From positions 1 through 32,140 of the forward strand of contig CADASK010000019.1 in the NCBI GenBank assembly GCA_902790495.1: a stretch of 32,140 bases of DNA, written 5' to 3'. Every line of letters starts with the position of its first letter. Position 1 is the stretch's first letter. Both the position numbers and the translations under genes were made by a program. The notes beneath the pieces are model-generated. The model was not told the origin of the DNA. It was given only the letters and a program-made list of their open reading frames with translations, and did not search any database. This document shows positions 1-8,733 of this stretch, piece by piece. Source of the DNA: an uncultured Eubacteriales bacterium (GTDB taxonomy: Bacteria; Bacillota; Clostridia; Christensenellales; Aristaeellaceae).

Positions 1-366
1 TGACGCTGTCCGGGATGGTGATGCTGGCCAGGCTGGTGCAGTTATAGAAAGCATAGCCGCCAATACTTGTGACACTGTCCGGGATGGAGATGCTGGTCAG
101 GCTGGTGCAGCCAAAGAAAGCATAGCCACCAATGCTGGTGACACCGTCCGGGATGGAGATGCTGGTCAAACTGCTGCAGCCAAAGAAAGCATCGTCGCCA
201 ATGCTGGTGACGCTGTCCGGAATGGTGATGCTGGTCAGGCTGGTGCAGTTATAGAAAGCAGAGACGCCAATACTTGTGACACTGTCCGGGATGGAGATGC
301 TGGTCAAATTGCTGCAGCCAGAGAAAGCAAATCTGTCAATGCTGGTGACGCTGTCCGGAATGGGCG
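1..366 (-). pseudogene. Out-of-frame continuation of the BspA-like LRR gene, runs off the window
   Basis: Translated on the minus strand from about 366 in the shifted frame, this stretch reads [16 protein letters not shown] and then four more complete 23-residue LRR_5 repeats, with no stop before base 1. It is the disconnected distal part of the upstream gene. If the 32-nt deletion were repaired, the protein would have at least 15 repeats plus whatever lies beyond the window, including any C-terminal anchor. The persistence of an open frame suggests the break is recent, reversible or an assembly artefact. Confidence 0.8.
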
Positions 367-1337
367 TAGCCAATGCTGGTGACGCTGTCTGGGATAGAGA
401 TGCTGGTTAGGTTGCTGCAGCCAGAGAAAGCATAGTCGCCAATGCTGGTAACGCCGTCCGGGATGGAGATGTTGGTCAAACTGCTGCAGCCAGAGAAAGT
501 AAATCTGTCAATGCTGGTGACGCTGTCCGAGACGGTGATGCTGGTCAAACTGCTGCAGCCATAGAAAGCAAAGCCGCCAATGCTGGTGACGCTGTCCGGA
601 ATGGTGATGCTGGTCAAGCTGGTGCAGCCACGGAAAGCACAGCCGCCAATGCTGGTGACGCTGTCCGGGATGGAGATGCTGGTCAGGCTGGTGCAGTAAT
701 TGAAAGCATAGCCGCCAATGCTGGTGACACCGTCCGGGATGGAGATGCTGATCAGGGTGGTGCAGCCATAGAAAACAAAGTCGCCAATGCTGGTGACGCC
801 GTCCGGGATGGAGATGCCGGTCAAGCTGGTGCAGTCAGAGAAAGCAGAGTCGCCAATGCTGGTGACGCCGTCCGGGATGGAGATGCTGGTCAGGTTGGTG
901 CAGCCATAGAAAGCAGAATTGCCAATGCTGGTGACGCTGTCCGGAATGGTGATGCTGGTCAAACTGCTGCAGCCACGGAAAGCATTGTTGCCAATGCTGG
1001 TGACGCTGTCCGGGATGGAGATGCTGGTCAGGCTGGTGCAGCCATAGAAAGCAGAGCCGCCAATGCTGGTGACGCCATCTTCAATGGTTACATGGGTGAT
1101 TTCTGCACCCCACGGCGCAGTTGTTTTATAAACATAGCTACCATTAGTGTAAGTGCTTGTATAACTATAGTTATTCACAGCCCCCTCACCACTGATGGTG
1201 AGCGTTCCGTCATCCGCCAGCGTCCAGGTCAGATTCGCCCCGCACGTTCCAGTTCTCGTTTCCGCCCCCGCCACCGTGCAGACCAAAAGCGCACAAAGCA
1301 GCGCCACCAACGCCAGCCCCATCCGCCAGGTCTTCAT
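336..1337 (-). CDS. BspA-like leucine-rich-repeat secreted protein, 5' in-frame portion
   Basis: Secreted protein of the BspA/LRR_5 family. These proteins often act in surface adhesion, but the role here is unknown. I start it at the ATG at 1337, not the longer ORF start at 1373, because GGAAGGGAG lies just upstream and a clean signal peptide ([14 protein letters not shown], then AGAE) follows. A BspA-type N-terminal segment ([22 protein letters not shown]) precedes ten 23-residue repeats of the form [21 protein letters not shown]. Repeats are nearly identical at DNA level (69 bp units). The frame ends at 336 after an aberrant tail ([11 protein letters not shown]) because about 32 nt of one repeat are missing near 365; the repeats continue in another frame to the window edge. 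It is either a pseudogene, a phase-variable gene or an assembly collapse. Family call is firm; integrity is not. Confidence 0.85.
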   Translation of the reverse strand: MKTWRMGLALVALLCALLVCTVAGAETRTGTCGANLTWTLADDGTLTISGEGAVNNYSYTSTYTNGSYVYKTTAPWGAEITHVTIEDGVTSIGGSAFYGCTSLTSISIPDSVTSIGNNAFRGCSSLTSITIPDSVTSIGNSAFYGCTNLTSISIPDGVTSIGDSAFSDCTSLTGISIPDGVTSIGDFVFYGCTTLISISIPDGVTSIGGYAFNYCTSLTSISIPDSVTSIGGCAFRGCTSLTSITIPDSVTSIGGFAFYGCSSLTSITVSDSVTSIDRFTFSGCSSLTNISIPDGVTSIGDYAFSGCSNLTSISIPDSVTSIGYAHSGQRHQH

Positions 1338-1454
1338 AAGCGTCTCCCTTCCTTTATCTTCATTACGCCACATGGCTGTTCAGCATCTCTTCCATCTCGG
1401 CGTCCAGCGCGTCCATGACCTCGCCGTGCAGACACGAGCCTTGGATACAACGTT

Positions 1455-1482
1455 ATGATACCACAAACACCCCTGTTTGCAA
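1455..1482 (-). promoter_or_regulatory. Putative sigma-A promoter of the LRR gene
   Basis: On the minus strand TTGCAA (1482-1477), a 16-nt spacer and TATCAT (1460-1455) form a reasonable housekeeping promoter. It would give a leader of roughly 110 nt before the ATG at 1337. Inferred from consensus only. Confidence 0.45.
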
Positions 1483-1519
1483 AGACCCCGCCGAGGGGCG
1501 CGGCGGTCCTCCGGCGGGG
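1483..1519 (-). terminator. Probable terminator of the esterase gene
   Basis: Inverted repeat CCCCGCCG (1486-1493) / CGGCGGGG (1512-1519) lies 12 nt past the esterase stop codon. On the minus strand it is followed by TCTTTG, a weak U-tract. The loop is long (18 nt), so it may instead be a generic hairpin separating the esterase and LRR transcripts. Confidence 0.45.
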
Positions 1520-1530
1520 CAAAACGTGGG

Positions 1531-4257
1531 TTATTTTCCGATCTCGACCGTGGCCAGCTCCGCCAGGCGATCCAGTGGCGCGGCCTTGAGGGTCAGGGTC
1601 GCGGGGGCGTCCGCGGCGGCGGCGGGCAGCTCGTTGGTGACCTCGGCGGTCGGGCTGTCCGCGGTGAAGACCGCGTCGCGGGAGGCCAGAGTGCAGAGGG
1701 TCTCGCCGTTCCGGCTGACCTCGAGGATCACCGGCACGCGCAGGGCTGGGGTCTCCTCCAGCGTGTAGGACGAGGCGGGCAGGGCGGGCAGCCAGGCGGC
1801 GAGGCCTTCCCCGGCGCTCACACGGACGGTGACCTGCGCGCCCTCCACCGTCATCTCACCCGTGAAGAGGGTGTCCAGACGCTCGTCGCCGCGGAGCATG
1901 TGGGCGCGGGCGTAGGCGAGGCCCTCCTGGAAGCGCGGCAGGTAGAAGCCGCCGTCGTGGGCGCCGTTCTCAATGTAGAAGCCGTGGGGCACGCCGAGGG
2001 CCTTCAGCTGCTGGTGCAGGCGGATGGCCGGCTCGCCGAAGCCGTAGTTGTCCTGGTTGCCGCAGACGAAGTAGAGGGCGAAGTGCCGCAGGTAATCGGC
2101 GGACTCCGCGGCGGCGATGGCGTTGGGGCTGCTCGCGCCGCCGTAGCTGAACGCGCCGAAGAAGGACACCGCGCCGCCGAAGAAGTTCGGGTTGCGCAGC
2201 GCCACGCCATAGGCCCCCTGGCCGCCCATGGAGCAACCGGCGGTGAGGCGGAAGCGCGGGTCGTCGATAGTGCGGTACCTGCCGTCGATCAGCGGGATCA
2301 GCTCCTCGGTGATCATCTTCTCCCAGTGGCCCGTCCACCAGCTGTTCTCGTCGGAATTGGGGATCACCACGATCATCCCGTCGAACAGCCCCCGGGCGAT
2401 GCCGTCGTCCAGCAGCTCGTTGACGCGGTCGGTGCGGTAGGCCGTGTGGTCGGAGTTGAACTGGTGCAGCAGGTACACCGTGGGATAGTACCGCCCGGAG
2501 GTCGCGTAATCCTCCGGCAGGTAGATCAGGTACTTCTCCTCCCAGGGCTCGGACTTGGTCAGGGCCGCGGCCGCGCGCCTGGAGGGGTAGCTCTCCTCGT
2601 AGAACCGGGCGTTGGCCGCCTCGCCGAAGCGCGCGTCGAAGGCTGCTCGGCTGTAGAGGCCCACGGGCCCGCCGTACCAGCCGCCCGCGCCGTAGGGCAG
2701 GTCGTTCCAGGCGCGCACCACCACGGTGTTCTCGCCGCCGATGTGCAGCAGGTCGGACGCCACCGGGAAGTGGCTGAACACGGCCCAGGTGGTCTCCTTG
2801 GTGGGCTGACCCCGGTCGTCCATGCCCGTCGCGCCCACGCGCGTCCCGTTCACGAAGACCTCGCAGCGGTCATCCACGTAGCCCACGGCCAGCTCGTAGG
2901 CCGCGGCGTCAAAGCCCTCGGGCACGGTGAAGATGCGGGCGTAGTAGCCGTTGCCCACGATGTAGAAGCCGAAATAGTCCGGGCTGGGCGAGCGGACATT
3001 CTTCTCGCTGATGTCGCCGAAGCCCTTGGCCCAGTTGCCCAGGCCGGGCTGCACCACGGGCCAGGCCTCGAAGGTTTCGCGGGTGAGGGCGGCGGCGTCC
3101 AGGGCGTTCTTCGCCCCGACGTAGGTGAAGTGCCAGTCGCCCATCAGGTCCAGGATCTGGGTCTCGCCGTCCAGCACCGGGGCCTGCACGCGGATGATGT
3201 CGGCGCTGCCCAGCGGGAACTGAGCGCCGAAGAGCTTCGCCGTGAGCCGCACCGTGGCGGAGGCGGCCTTGCCCGTGTTCATCAGCTGCACGCGGCCGCC
3301 CGCCAGCTCCGTGGCGGTGATCTCGAAGTCCTCGACCTGCTCCTCAGCGCCGTTCTCCTCCACGGCGATGTGGATGCCCACCGGCGCCTCGCCCTCCATG
3401 AAGGCCCGCACCTTCTCGCCCAGGGCGATGTCGAAGTTCGCGGCGAAGTCCCTGTCCGCGGGCGTCAGCACGGTCTGCTCCAGCGTCAGATTGCCGGTGA
3501 TGGCGCCGGAGAGCATGGAGGCCGTCAGCCGGTTCAGCGCGCGCCGGGCAGATTCGGCCAGAAAGGCCTCGTCGTACGCGCCGGCCCGCACGGTGAACTC
3601 ATGGAAGGCGCTGCCGGTCTTGTAGCTGATGAAGAGCGCGCCAAGGTCGTCGGTGGAGCCGGGCATGTCCGTCCAGTCGTCCTCCACCGGCGCGTCCATG
3701 TAGGTGTAGATGGCGTTGAGGGCGTCCGCGTCCTTCCGGTGCAGGGCCTCGAGCTTCTCCCGGATCTCGCCGCAGACGCTCACCCAGGGGTTGGCCTCGC
3801 TCACGAAGTCGCCGCGGATGCTGGCCGCCGCCCGGACGGGACTGTTTTCCGCCTCTGCCAGCGCCACGGCGTAGGCCAGGTAGCCGCCCACGCCGGTGCC
3901 CGCCGCCGCGCGGTAAGCCGGGTCGGCCACGGTGCGGTAGTTCGCGTCCACGTCCGCCGCCACGGCCCGGATCGCCGCCACGGGGTCGCAGCCCTGCTCC
4001 AGTGCGGGCCGCACGAGGAGCATCTCCGCGCCCGCGCCCTCCGCCATAGCGGCGGTGAGCTGCTCCGTGAGCCCGCTGGCGTCCGGCGTGAAGCCGTCCT
4101 CCGGCAGCACGAAGAGCACAGGGTAGCGCTGCTCGCTCTCCTCGTAGGACGCCGGCAGCGTGACCTCATAGGCCGGGGCGTTGCCCTCCGCCAGCGCCGC
4201 CACGGACAGCAGCATCGCGAGCGCAAGCAGGGCAAGCCCATATCTGCTGTGTTTCAT
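1531..4257 (-). CDS. Secreted two-domain esterase (esterase D/feruloyl-esterase-like) with central sugar-binding-like domain
   Basis: Exported 908-residue protein with a signal peptide (MKHSRYGLALLALAML, then AALAEG); the start is supported by AAGGAGG about 8 nt upstream. Residues about 30-250 form an alpha/beta-hydrolase unit (PVLFVLP, DANYRTVADP) with GTGVGG at 120-125, where family members have GxSxGG. The nucleophile serine is therefore replaced by Gly122. Residues about 370-560 resemble the jelly-roll sugar-binding domain of GH2 enzymes (GDWHFTYVG, YYARIFTVP, VFVNGTRVG). Residues about 570-800 are a complete esterase-D-type hydrolase with GCSMGG (Ser676), GNQDNYG (Asp736) and GAHDGG (His767), a plausible catalytic triad. 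A C-terminal beta-rich tail follows. Expected role is removing acyl groups from plant or host polysaccharides outside the cell; the substrate cannot be read from sequence. Transcribed alone from the promoter at 4296-4324. Confidence 0.8.
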   Translation of the reverse strand: MKHSRYGLALLALAMLLSVAALAEGNAPAYEVTLPASYEESEQRYPVLFVLPEDGFTPDASGLTEQLTAAMAEGAGAEMLLVRPALEQGCDPVAAIRAVAADVDANYRTVADPAYRAAAGTGVGGYLAYAVALAEAENSPVRAAASIRGDFVSEANPWVSVCGEIREKLEALHRKDADALNAIYTYMDAPVEDDWTDMPGSTDDLGALFISYKTGSAFHEFTVRAGAYDEAFLAESARRALNRLTASMLSGAITGNLTLEQTVLTPADRDFAANFDIALGEKVRAFMEGEAPVGIHIAVEENGAEEQVEDFEITATELAGGRVQLMNTGKAASATVRLTAKLFGAQFPLGSADIIRVQAPVLDGETQILDLMGDWHFTYVGAKNALDAAALTRETFEAWPVVQPGLGNWAKGFGDISEKNVRSPSPDYFGFYIVGNGYYARIFTVPEGFDAAAYELAVGYVDDRCEVFVNGTRVGATGMDDRGQPTKETTWAVFSHFPVASDLLHIGGENTVVVRAWNDLPYGAGGWYGGPVGLYSRAAFDARFGEAANARFYEESYPSRRAAAALTKSEPWEEKYLIYLPEDYATSGRYYPTVYLLHQFNSDHTAYRTDRVNELLDDGIARGLFDGMIVVIPNSDENSWWTGHWEKMITEELIPLIDGRYRTIDDPRFRLTAGCSMGGQGAYGVALRNPNFFGGAVSFFGAFSYGGASSPNAIAAAESADYLRHFALYFVCGNQDNYGFGEPAIRLHQQLKALGVPHGFYIENGAHDGGFYLPRFQEGLAYARAHMLRGDERLDTLFTGEMTVEGAQVTVRVSAGEGLAAWLPALPASSYTLEETPALRVPVILEVSRNGETLCTLASRDAVFTADSPTAEVTNELPAAAADAPATLTLKAAPLDRLAELATVEIGK

Positions 4258-4295
4258 CAGAGGAGCCTCCTTGGTATGTCACTTTTTCTGACAGA

Positions 4296-4324
4296 AGTAT
4301 ACTCCGATCCGGGAGGAATGTAAA
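4296..4324 (-). promoter_or_regulatory. Putative sigma-A promoter of the esterase gene
   Basis: On the minus strand TTTACA (4324-4319), a 17-nt spacer and TATACT (4301-4296) each match the consensus hexamers at five of six positions. The predicted leader is short (about 30 nt) and contains the AAGGAGG ribosome binding site. Confidence 0.65.
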
Positions 4325-4548
4325 TAAAACAGACATGTTTCCACACCTGCCATGCGCCGGGCGTCTGTCTGACATAAAAATACAGTGGAAATACAACTTT
4401 CTTCCTATAAAATGCCGCTTTCCCAGCCCCCACCATTGCCGGATATGCAAGGAAAATGCAGCGATCATGTCCAATCCGGTCTGTTGGCTACCATCGGCGC
4501 TAAATATACGCCAATATTGCATAAATCTAAAATTTCTTGTATATTTCC

Positions 4549-4577
4549 TTGACTTTTCCCGCATAATGCTGTATATT
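4549..4577 (+). promoter_or_regulatory. Putative sigma-A promoter of argG
   Basis: TTGACT (4549-4554), a 17-nt spacer and TATATT (4572-4577) form a strong housekeeping promoter, five of six matches in each hexamer. The start site would fall near 4584, leaving about 30 nt of leader with GGAGG at 4601-4605. Confidence 0.7.
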
Positions 4578-4581
4578 CATG
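4564..4581. promoter_or_regulatory. Candidate ArgR/AhrC operator overlapping the argG -10
   Basis: The minus strand reads CATGAATA at 4581-4574, identical to one half of the Bacillus ARG box (CATGAATAAAAATKCAAK). The second half is imperfect (TACAGCAT). A looser CATAAAT-like site lies at about 4519-4540. Binding here would block polymerase, as expected for arginine repression of a biosynthetic gene. No argR gene is in the window, so this is inference. Confidence 0.35.
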
Positions 4582-4614
4582 CACGTACCCCAAACACAAC
4601 GGAGGCGTAAAGCT

Positions 4615-5832
<1,218 letters not shown>

Positions 5833-5839
5833 GCAAGCA

Positions 5840-5899
5840 TTCCGCGCCTGCAGGCGCGGGCAGGGGGCTTTGCGATCGCCCCCTGCACCCCTTCGCCCG
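5840..5899 (+). repeat. GCGATCGC double-hairpin repeat, copy 1
   Basis: A 60-nt element beginning TTCCGCGCC and ending CTTCGCCCG. It contains two hairpins: CGCGCC-TGCA-GGCGCG, and AGGGGGC/GCCCCCT around the palindrome GCGATCGC. It is nearly identical to 5984-6043 and 15734-15793 and occurs inverted at 5924-5974 and 8584-8640. Lying 8 nt after the argG stop, it may also act as a 3' stem-loop. Confidence 0.8.
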
Positions 5900-5923
5900 T
5901 TCTTCTGAAGGAAGGACGCATCC

Positions 5924-5974
5924 CGAAGGTCCAGGGCGACCGGAAAGCCCTGGTCGCCGCCTGCAGGCGGCGAA
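5924..5974 (-). repeat. GCGATCGC double-hairpin repeat, inverted diverged copy 2
   Basis: Inverted variant of the family: CCAGGGC/GCCCTGG flanking GCGACCGG (the GCGATCGC core is degraded), then GCCGCC-TGCA-GGCGGC. It lies between copies 1 and 3, so the argG-ABC transporter spacer is a +/-/+ cluster of three copies. Its closest relative is copy 4 at 8584-8640. Confidence 0.7.
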
Positions 5975-5983
5975 AGCTCAGGG

Positions 5984-6043
5984 TTCCGCGCCTGCGGGCG
6001 CGGGCAAAGGGCTTTGCGATCGCCCCCTGCACCCCTTCGCCCG
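5984..6043 (+). repeat. GCGATCGC double-hairpin repeat, copy 3
   Basis: Same 60-nt element as copy 1, with a few substitutions (TGCGGGCG for TGCAGGCG, CAAAGGGC for CAGGGGGC). The changes weaken the stems but leave GCGATCGC intact. Confidence 0.8.
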
Positions 6044-6124
6044 CCGACCTGTGTTGTTGATTTATAAGGTCTTCTGGCCGGTTTTCCGGCTCCCATATCG
6101 ACCAAACTTATCAAGGAGGACACC

Positions 6125-6874
6125 ATGATGAAGAAGATCGTTGCTATCCTGTGCGCCATGATGCTCACCCTGACCGCCGTGAGCGCCTTCGCCGCCGATT
6201 TCACCACCATCGAGGCCGGCAAGCTCACCATGTCCACCAGCCCCGACTTCCCGCCCTTTGAGAACACCGACGACGACGGCAACATCATCGGCATCGAGCC
6301 CGACCTGATCGCCCTGATCTGCGAGAAGCTCGGCCTGGAGCCCAACTGGCTGGCCATGGACTTCGACTCCGCCCTGCTCGCCCCGCAGACCGGCAAGGCT
6401 GACGCCGTGGTCTCCGGCGTGACCGTCCGCGAGGACCGCAAGACCCAGTTCGACTTCACCACCAGCTACGTGAGCATCCATCAGGCCATCGTCTGCAAGG
6501 AAGACAAGGACATCACCATGGACAACCTCGGTGAGCAGACCATCGGCGTGCAGAACGGCACCACCGGCCAGATCTACGCCGTGGACGACTTCGGCGAGGA
6601 CAACGTGGTGGCCTACAACACCTACTCCGTGGCCTTCCTGGCCCTGACCAACGACCAGGTGGACTGCATCGTGGTGGACGACCTGGTGGGCAAGGCCTAC
6701 GCCGCCACTATCCCCGGCCTGAAGGTTGTGGAGACCACCTATGAGGCGGAGGAGTTCGCCTTCGGCGTGAGCAAGGGCAACACTGCTCTGGTGGAGGCCA
6801 TCAATGAGGTGCTGGAAGGGCTGATCGCCGACGGCACCGTTGAGGAGATCATCCTCAAGCACTCGATGAACTGA
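6125..6874 (+). CDS. Polar amino-acid ABC transporter substrate-binding protein (possibly arginine)
   Basis: Extracellular binding protein (SBP_bac_3 family) of a polar amino-acid importer, 249 residues. The signal peptide MMKKIVAILCAMML ends in SAFA-AD and fits signal peptidase I. There is no lipobox cysteine at the cleavage site, which is unusual for a Gram-positive solute receptor. Family segments include STSPDFPPFE, GIEPDLIALI and SGVTVREDRK, the last placing an Arg in the ligand-carboxylate-binding region. AAGGAGG at 6113-6119 supports the start; the ATG at 6128 is equally well spaced. Permease and ATPase genes follow. Arginine specificity is suggested only by neighbouring argG and argF; glutamine, cystine or histidine remain possible. 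Confidence 0.88.
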   Translation: MMKKIVAILCAMMLTLTAVSAFAADFTTIEAGKLTMSTSPDFPPFENTDDDGNIIGIEPDLIALICEKLGLEPNWLAMDFDSALLAPQTGKADAVVSGVTVREDRKTQFDFTTSYVSIHQAIVCKEDKDITMDNLGEQTIGVQNGTTGQIYAVDDFGEDNVVAYNTYSVAFLALTNDQVDCIVVDDLVGKAYAATIPGLKVVETTYEAEEFAFGVSKGNTALVEAINEVLEGLIADGTVEEIILKHSMN

Positions 6875-6892
6875 GGAATGCCCCACCCCCTG

Positions 6893-6916
6893 CCCCTCCC
6901 CGCAAGCGGGGAGGGG
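6893..6916. repeat. Perfect GC-rich palindrome after the binding-protein gene
   Basis: CCCCTCCCCGC-AA-GCGGGGAGGGG, an 11-bp perfect stem 19 nt after the stop codon, without a T-tract. It may stabilise the 3' end of the abundant binding-protein mRNA, or be part of an interspersed repeat. Confidence 0.55.
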
Positions 6917-6933
6917 AGAGGTTCATTGGTCGC

Positions 6934-6968
6934 CCGGGGAAACCTTTCCTCCGGAAAGTTTTCCCCGG
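6934..6968. repeat. Long imperfect hairpin in the binding protein-permease spacer
   Basis: CCGGGGAAA (6934-6942) pairs with TTTCCCCGG (6960-6968) and CTTTCC (6944-6949) with GGAAAG (6953-6958). One mismatch separates them and the loop is TCC. The 15 paired positions make this one of the strongest foldbacks in the window. It lacks a T-tract and looks like a mobile or processing-type palindrome. Confidence 0.55.
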
Positions 6969-7032
6969 ACCCCTTGTAAAGGCGCTCCTGCGGAGGGCTT
7001 CCTATCGTCCTTCCCAAATTCCGGTCATCCCT

Positions 7033-7069
7033 CCCGAAGCGGGCAGCCTATCGCCTACTTCGGGTTTTT
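7033..7069 (+). terminator. Terminator-like stem-loop just before the permease gene
   Basis: CCCGAAG (7033-7039) pairs with CTTCGGG (7058-7064), directly followed by five Ts. It stands 17 nt upstream of the permease ribosome binding site and 160 nt after the binding-protein stop. Partial termination here would give more binding protein than membrane components, a common arrangement in ABC importers. Confidence 0.55.
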
Positions 7070-7099
7070 GAGACAATCCCCTTTCAGGAAGGTGATCAC

Positions 7100-7861
7100 T
7101 TGGAGCAGTACGCGGCTTGGCAAGCCCTGGTCAAGGCCGGAGAGGCCACCAGCTGGCAGAAGTATTATGTCTATTTTTATCAGGCCTTTGTGGACAAGGA
7201 TCGGTGGATGCAGTACCTCAACGGTGTGCTGACCACCCTCTACGTCACGGCCCTGGCCCTGCTGATCGGCGTCATCCTGGGCGTCATCGTGGCCGTGGTG
7301 CGCACCGCCCACGACCAGCAGCGCCCCGGCAAGCGCAGCCCGGTGCTGGGCTTCTTCAACGCCATCCTCAAGGTCTACGTCACGGTCATCCGCGGCACGC
7401 CCATGATGGTGCAGCTGATGATCATGGGCTTCGTCATCTTCGCCTCCAGCCGGGATTTCGCCCTGGTCGGCGCCCTGACCCTGGGCATCAACTCCGGCGC
7501 CTACACCTCGGAGATCATCCGCGGCGGCCTGATGAGCGTGGACGCGGGGCAGATGGAGGCCGGGCGTTCCCTGGGTCTGAACTACACGGACACCATGCGC
7601 TTCATCATCGTGCCCCAGGCCATCAAGGCCATCCTGCCCTCGCTGGGCAACGAGTTCATCGTGCTGCTGAAGGACACCTCCCTCATCAGCGTCATCGGCG
7701 GCAAGGAGCTGATTTACGCGGCCCGCGCCATCGTCAGCCGCACCTACGAGGCCCTCTTCCCCTACCTGGGCACAGCCTTGATCTATCTGGTGCTGGTGAT
7801 GCTCTTTACCTGGCTGCTGGGGATCTTTGAGAGGAGGCTGCGCGCCAGTGATCTACGTTAA
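7100..7861 (+). CDS. Polar amino-acid ABC transporter permease (GlnP/HisM type)
   Basis: Inner-membrane channel subunit of the amino-acid importer, 253 residues, HisMQ family. The start is TTG at 7100, supported by AGGAAGG at 7086-7092. Several membrane segments are visible, first at about residues 45-70 ([21 protein letters not shown]). The EAA loop that docks on the ATPase is present ([18 protein letters not shown], then [14 protein letters not shown]). The IRGTPMMVQ segment is typical of the family. A hydrophilic 40-residue N-terminal lead precedes helix 1. The 3' end overlaps the ATPase gene by 14 nt, so the two are translationally coupled. Confidence 0.92.
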   Translation: MEQYAAWQALVKAGEATSWQKYYVYFYQAFVDKDRWMQYLNGVLTTLYVTALALLIGVILGVIVAVVRTAHDQQRPGKRSPVLGFFNAILKVYVTVIRGTPMMVQLMIMGFVIFASSRDFALVGALTLGINSGAYTSEIIRGGLMSVDAGQMEAGRSLGLNYTDTMRFIIVPQAIKAILPSLGNEFIVLLKDTSLISVIGGKELIYAARAIVSRTYEALFPYLGTALIYLVLVMLFTWLLGIFERRLRASDLR

Positions 7862-8570
7862 CAACCTGTGCAAGCGCTTCGGCAAGCTGCAGGTGCTGGA
7901 CAACATCTCCGAGCACATCCAGAAGGGCGAGTGCCTGGTGCTCATCGGTCCCTCCGGCTCCGGCAAGTCCACCTTCCTGCGCTGCCTGAACCTGCTGGAG
8001 GAGCCGACCTCCGGCGAAATCCTCTTCGACAACGTGAAGCTGACCGACCCGAACACGGACATCAACAAGATGCGCCAGCGGATGGGCATGGTGTTCCAGC
8101 ACTTCAACCTCTTCCCCAACATGACCATCCTGAAGAACCTGACTCTCGCGCCGATCCGCACCGGCCTGCGGAGCAGGGAGGAGGCCGAGAAGAAGGCCCT
8201 CGAGCTCCTGCGCCGCGTCGGCCTGGAGGACAAGGCCAACGCCTACCCGGCCCAGCTCTCCGGCGGCCAGAAGCAGCGCGTGGCCATCGTGCGCGCCCTG
8301 TGCATGGAGCCCGAGGTGATGCTCTTCGACGAGCCGACCTCCGCCCTGGACCCCGAGATGGTCGGCGAGGTGCTGGACGTGATGAAGACCCTGGCCCGCG
8401 ACGGTATGACCATGGTGGTGGTGACCCACGAGATGGGCTTTGCCCGCGAGGTCGGCACCCGGGTGCTCTTCCTGGACGAGGGCAGGATCCAGGCCAGCGG
8501 CACCCCGGACGAGATTTTCAACCACCCCCAGAACGAGCGCCTCAAGAGCTTCCTGGCCAAGGTGCTGTGA
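7848..8570 (+). CDS. Polar amino-acid ABC transporter ATP-binding protein (GlnQ type)
   Basis: Cytoplasmic ATPase driving the importer, 240 residues. I use the GTG at 7848, with AGGAGG at 7832-7837, giving the family-typical [12 protein letters not shown]. The in-frame TTG at 7827 would add seven atypical residues. Walker [10 protein letters not shown] lies at residues 34-42, with the ABC signature [11 protein letters not shown], Walker [15 protein letters not shown] and the switch histidine in VVTHEMGFA. Spacing and sequence match GlnQ/ArtP-type subunits. Last gene of the transporter operon; a T-run hairpin at 8694-8720 probably ends the transcript. Confidence 0.95.
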   Translation: MIYVNNLCKRFGKLQVLDNISEHIQKGECLVLIGPSGSGKSTFLRCLNLLEEPTSGEILFDNVKLTDPNTDINKMRQRMGMVFQHFNLFPNMTILKNLTLAPIRTGLRSREEAEKKALELLRRVGLEDKANAYPAQLSGGQKQRVAIVRALCMEPEVMLFDEPTSALDPEMVGEVLDVMKTLARDGMTMVVVTHEMGFAREVGTRVLFLDEGRIQASGTPDEIFNHPQNERLKSFLAKVL

Positions 8571-8583
8571 GTAGTATTGGCAG

Positions 8584-8640
8584 CGAAGGTTTCCAAAGGG
8601 CGATCGCAAAGCCCTTTGGTCGCCGCCCGCAGGCGGCGAA
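8584..8640 (-). repeat. GCGATCGC double-hairpin repeat, inverted copy 4
   Basis: Inverted copy starting 14 nt after the ATPase stop. AAAGGGC-GATCGCAAA-GCCCTTT forms hairpin one with GCGATCGC at its heart, and GCCGCC-CGCA-GGCGGC forms hairpin two. Stem changes are compensatory relative to copy 1 (GGGGGC/GCCCCC becomes AAGGGC/GCCCTT), which suggests selection on the folded structure. Confidence 0.75.
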
Positions 8641-8693
8641 ATCTGTTGCTGCAACAGCACATGGCAGGAATCAAGTTCTTCACCGCGAACAGA

Positions 8694-8720
8694 GAAGGAT
8701 GACGCAGCTCATCCTTCTTT
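8694..8720 (+). terminator. Rho-independent terminator of the ABC transporter operon
   Basis: GAAGGATGA (8694-8702) and TCATCCTTC (8709-8717) form a 9-bp stem with a 6-nt loop, followed by TTTG. The T-tract is short, but the stem is perfect and placed between two transcription units. Confidence 0.6.
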
Positions 8721-8733
8721 GCGTGAAGAAGGA

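Larger units (their letters stand above)
4258..4614. other. Divergent intergenic region between the esterase gene and argG
   Basis: This 357-base spacer is clearly more AT-rich than its neighbours. It holds divergent housekeeping promoters for the esterase (4296-4324, minus) and argG (4549-4577, plus), plus an ArgR-like site at the argG promoter. Between about 4330 and 4500 I see no convincing gene, riboswitch or repeat. Confidence 0.7.

Noticed and set aside
1-1080. Regular 69-bp repeats resembling a CRISPR array
   Set aside because: There are no unique spacers between repeats; the whole unit is conserved and encodes a 23-residue LRR. It is a protein-coding tandem repeat.
1477-4323. 948-codon open frame antisense to the esterase gene
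   Set aside because: It mirrors the esterase in a GC-rich third-position shadow frame, has low-complexity Gly/Val/Ala/Arg composition and no recognisable motif. The opposite strand encodes a clear signal peptide and catalytic triad.
5860-5881. GCGATCGC as the cyanobacterial HIP1 palindrome
   Set aside because: HIP1 is a short, genome-wide overrepresented octamer in cyanobacteria. Here the octamer is embedded in a longer double-hairpin repeat, and the genes point to Bacillota.
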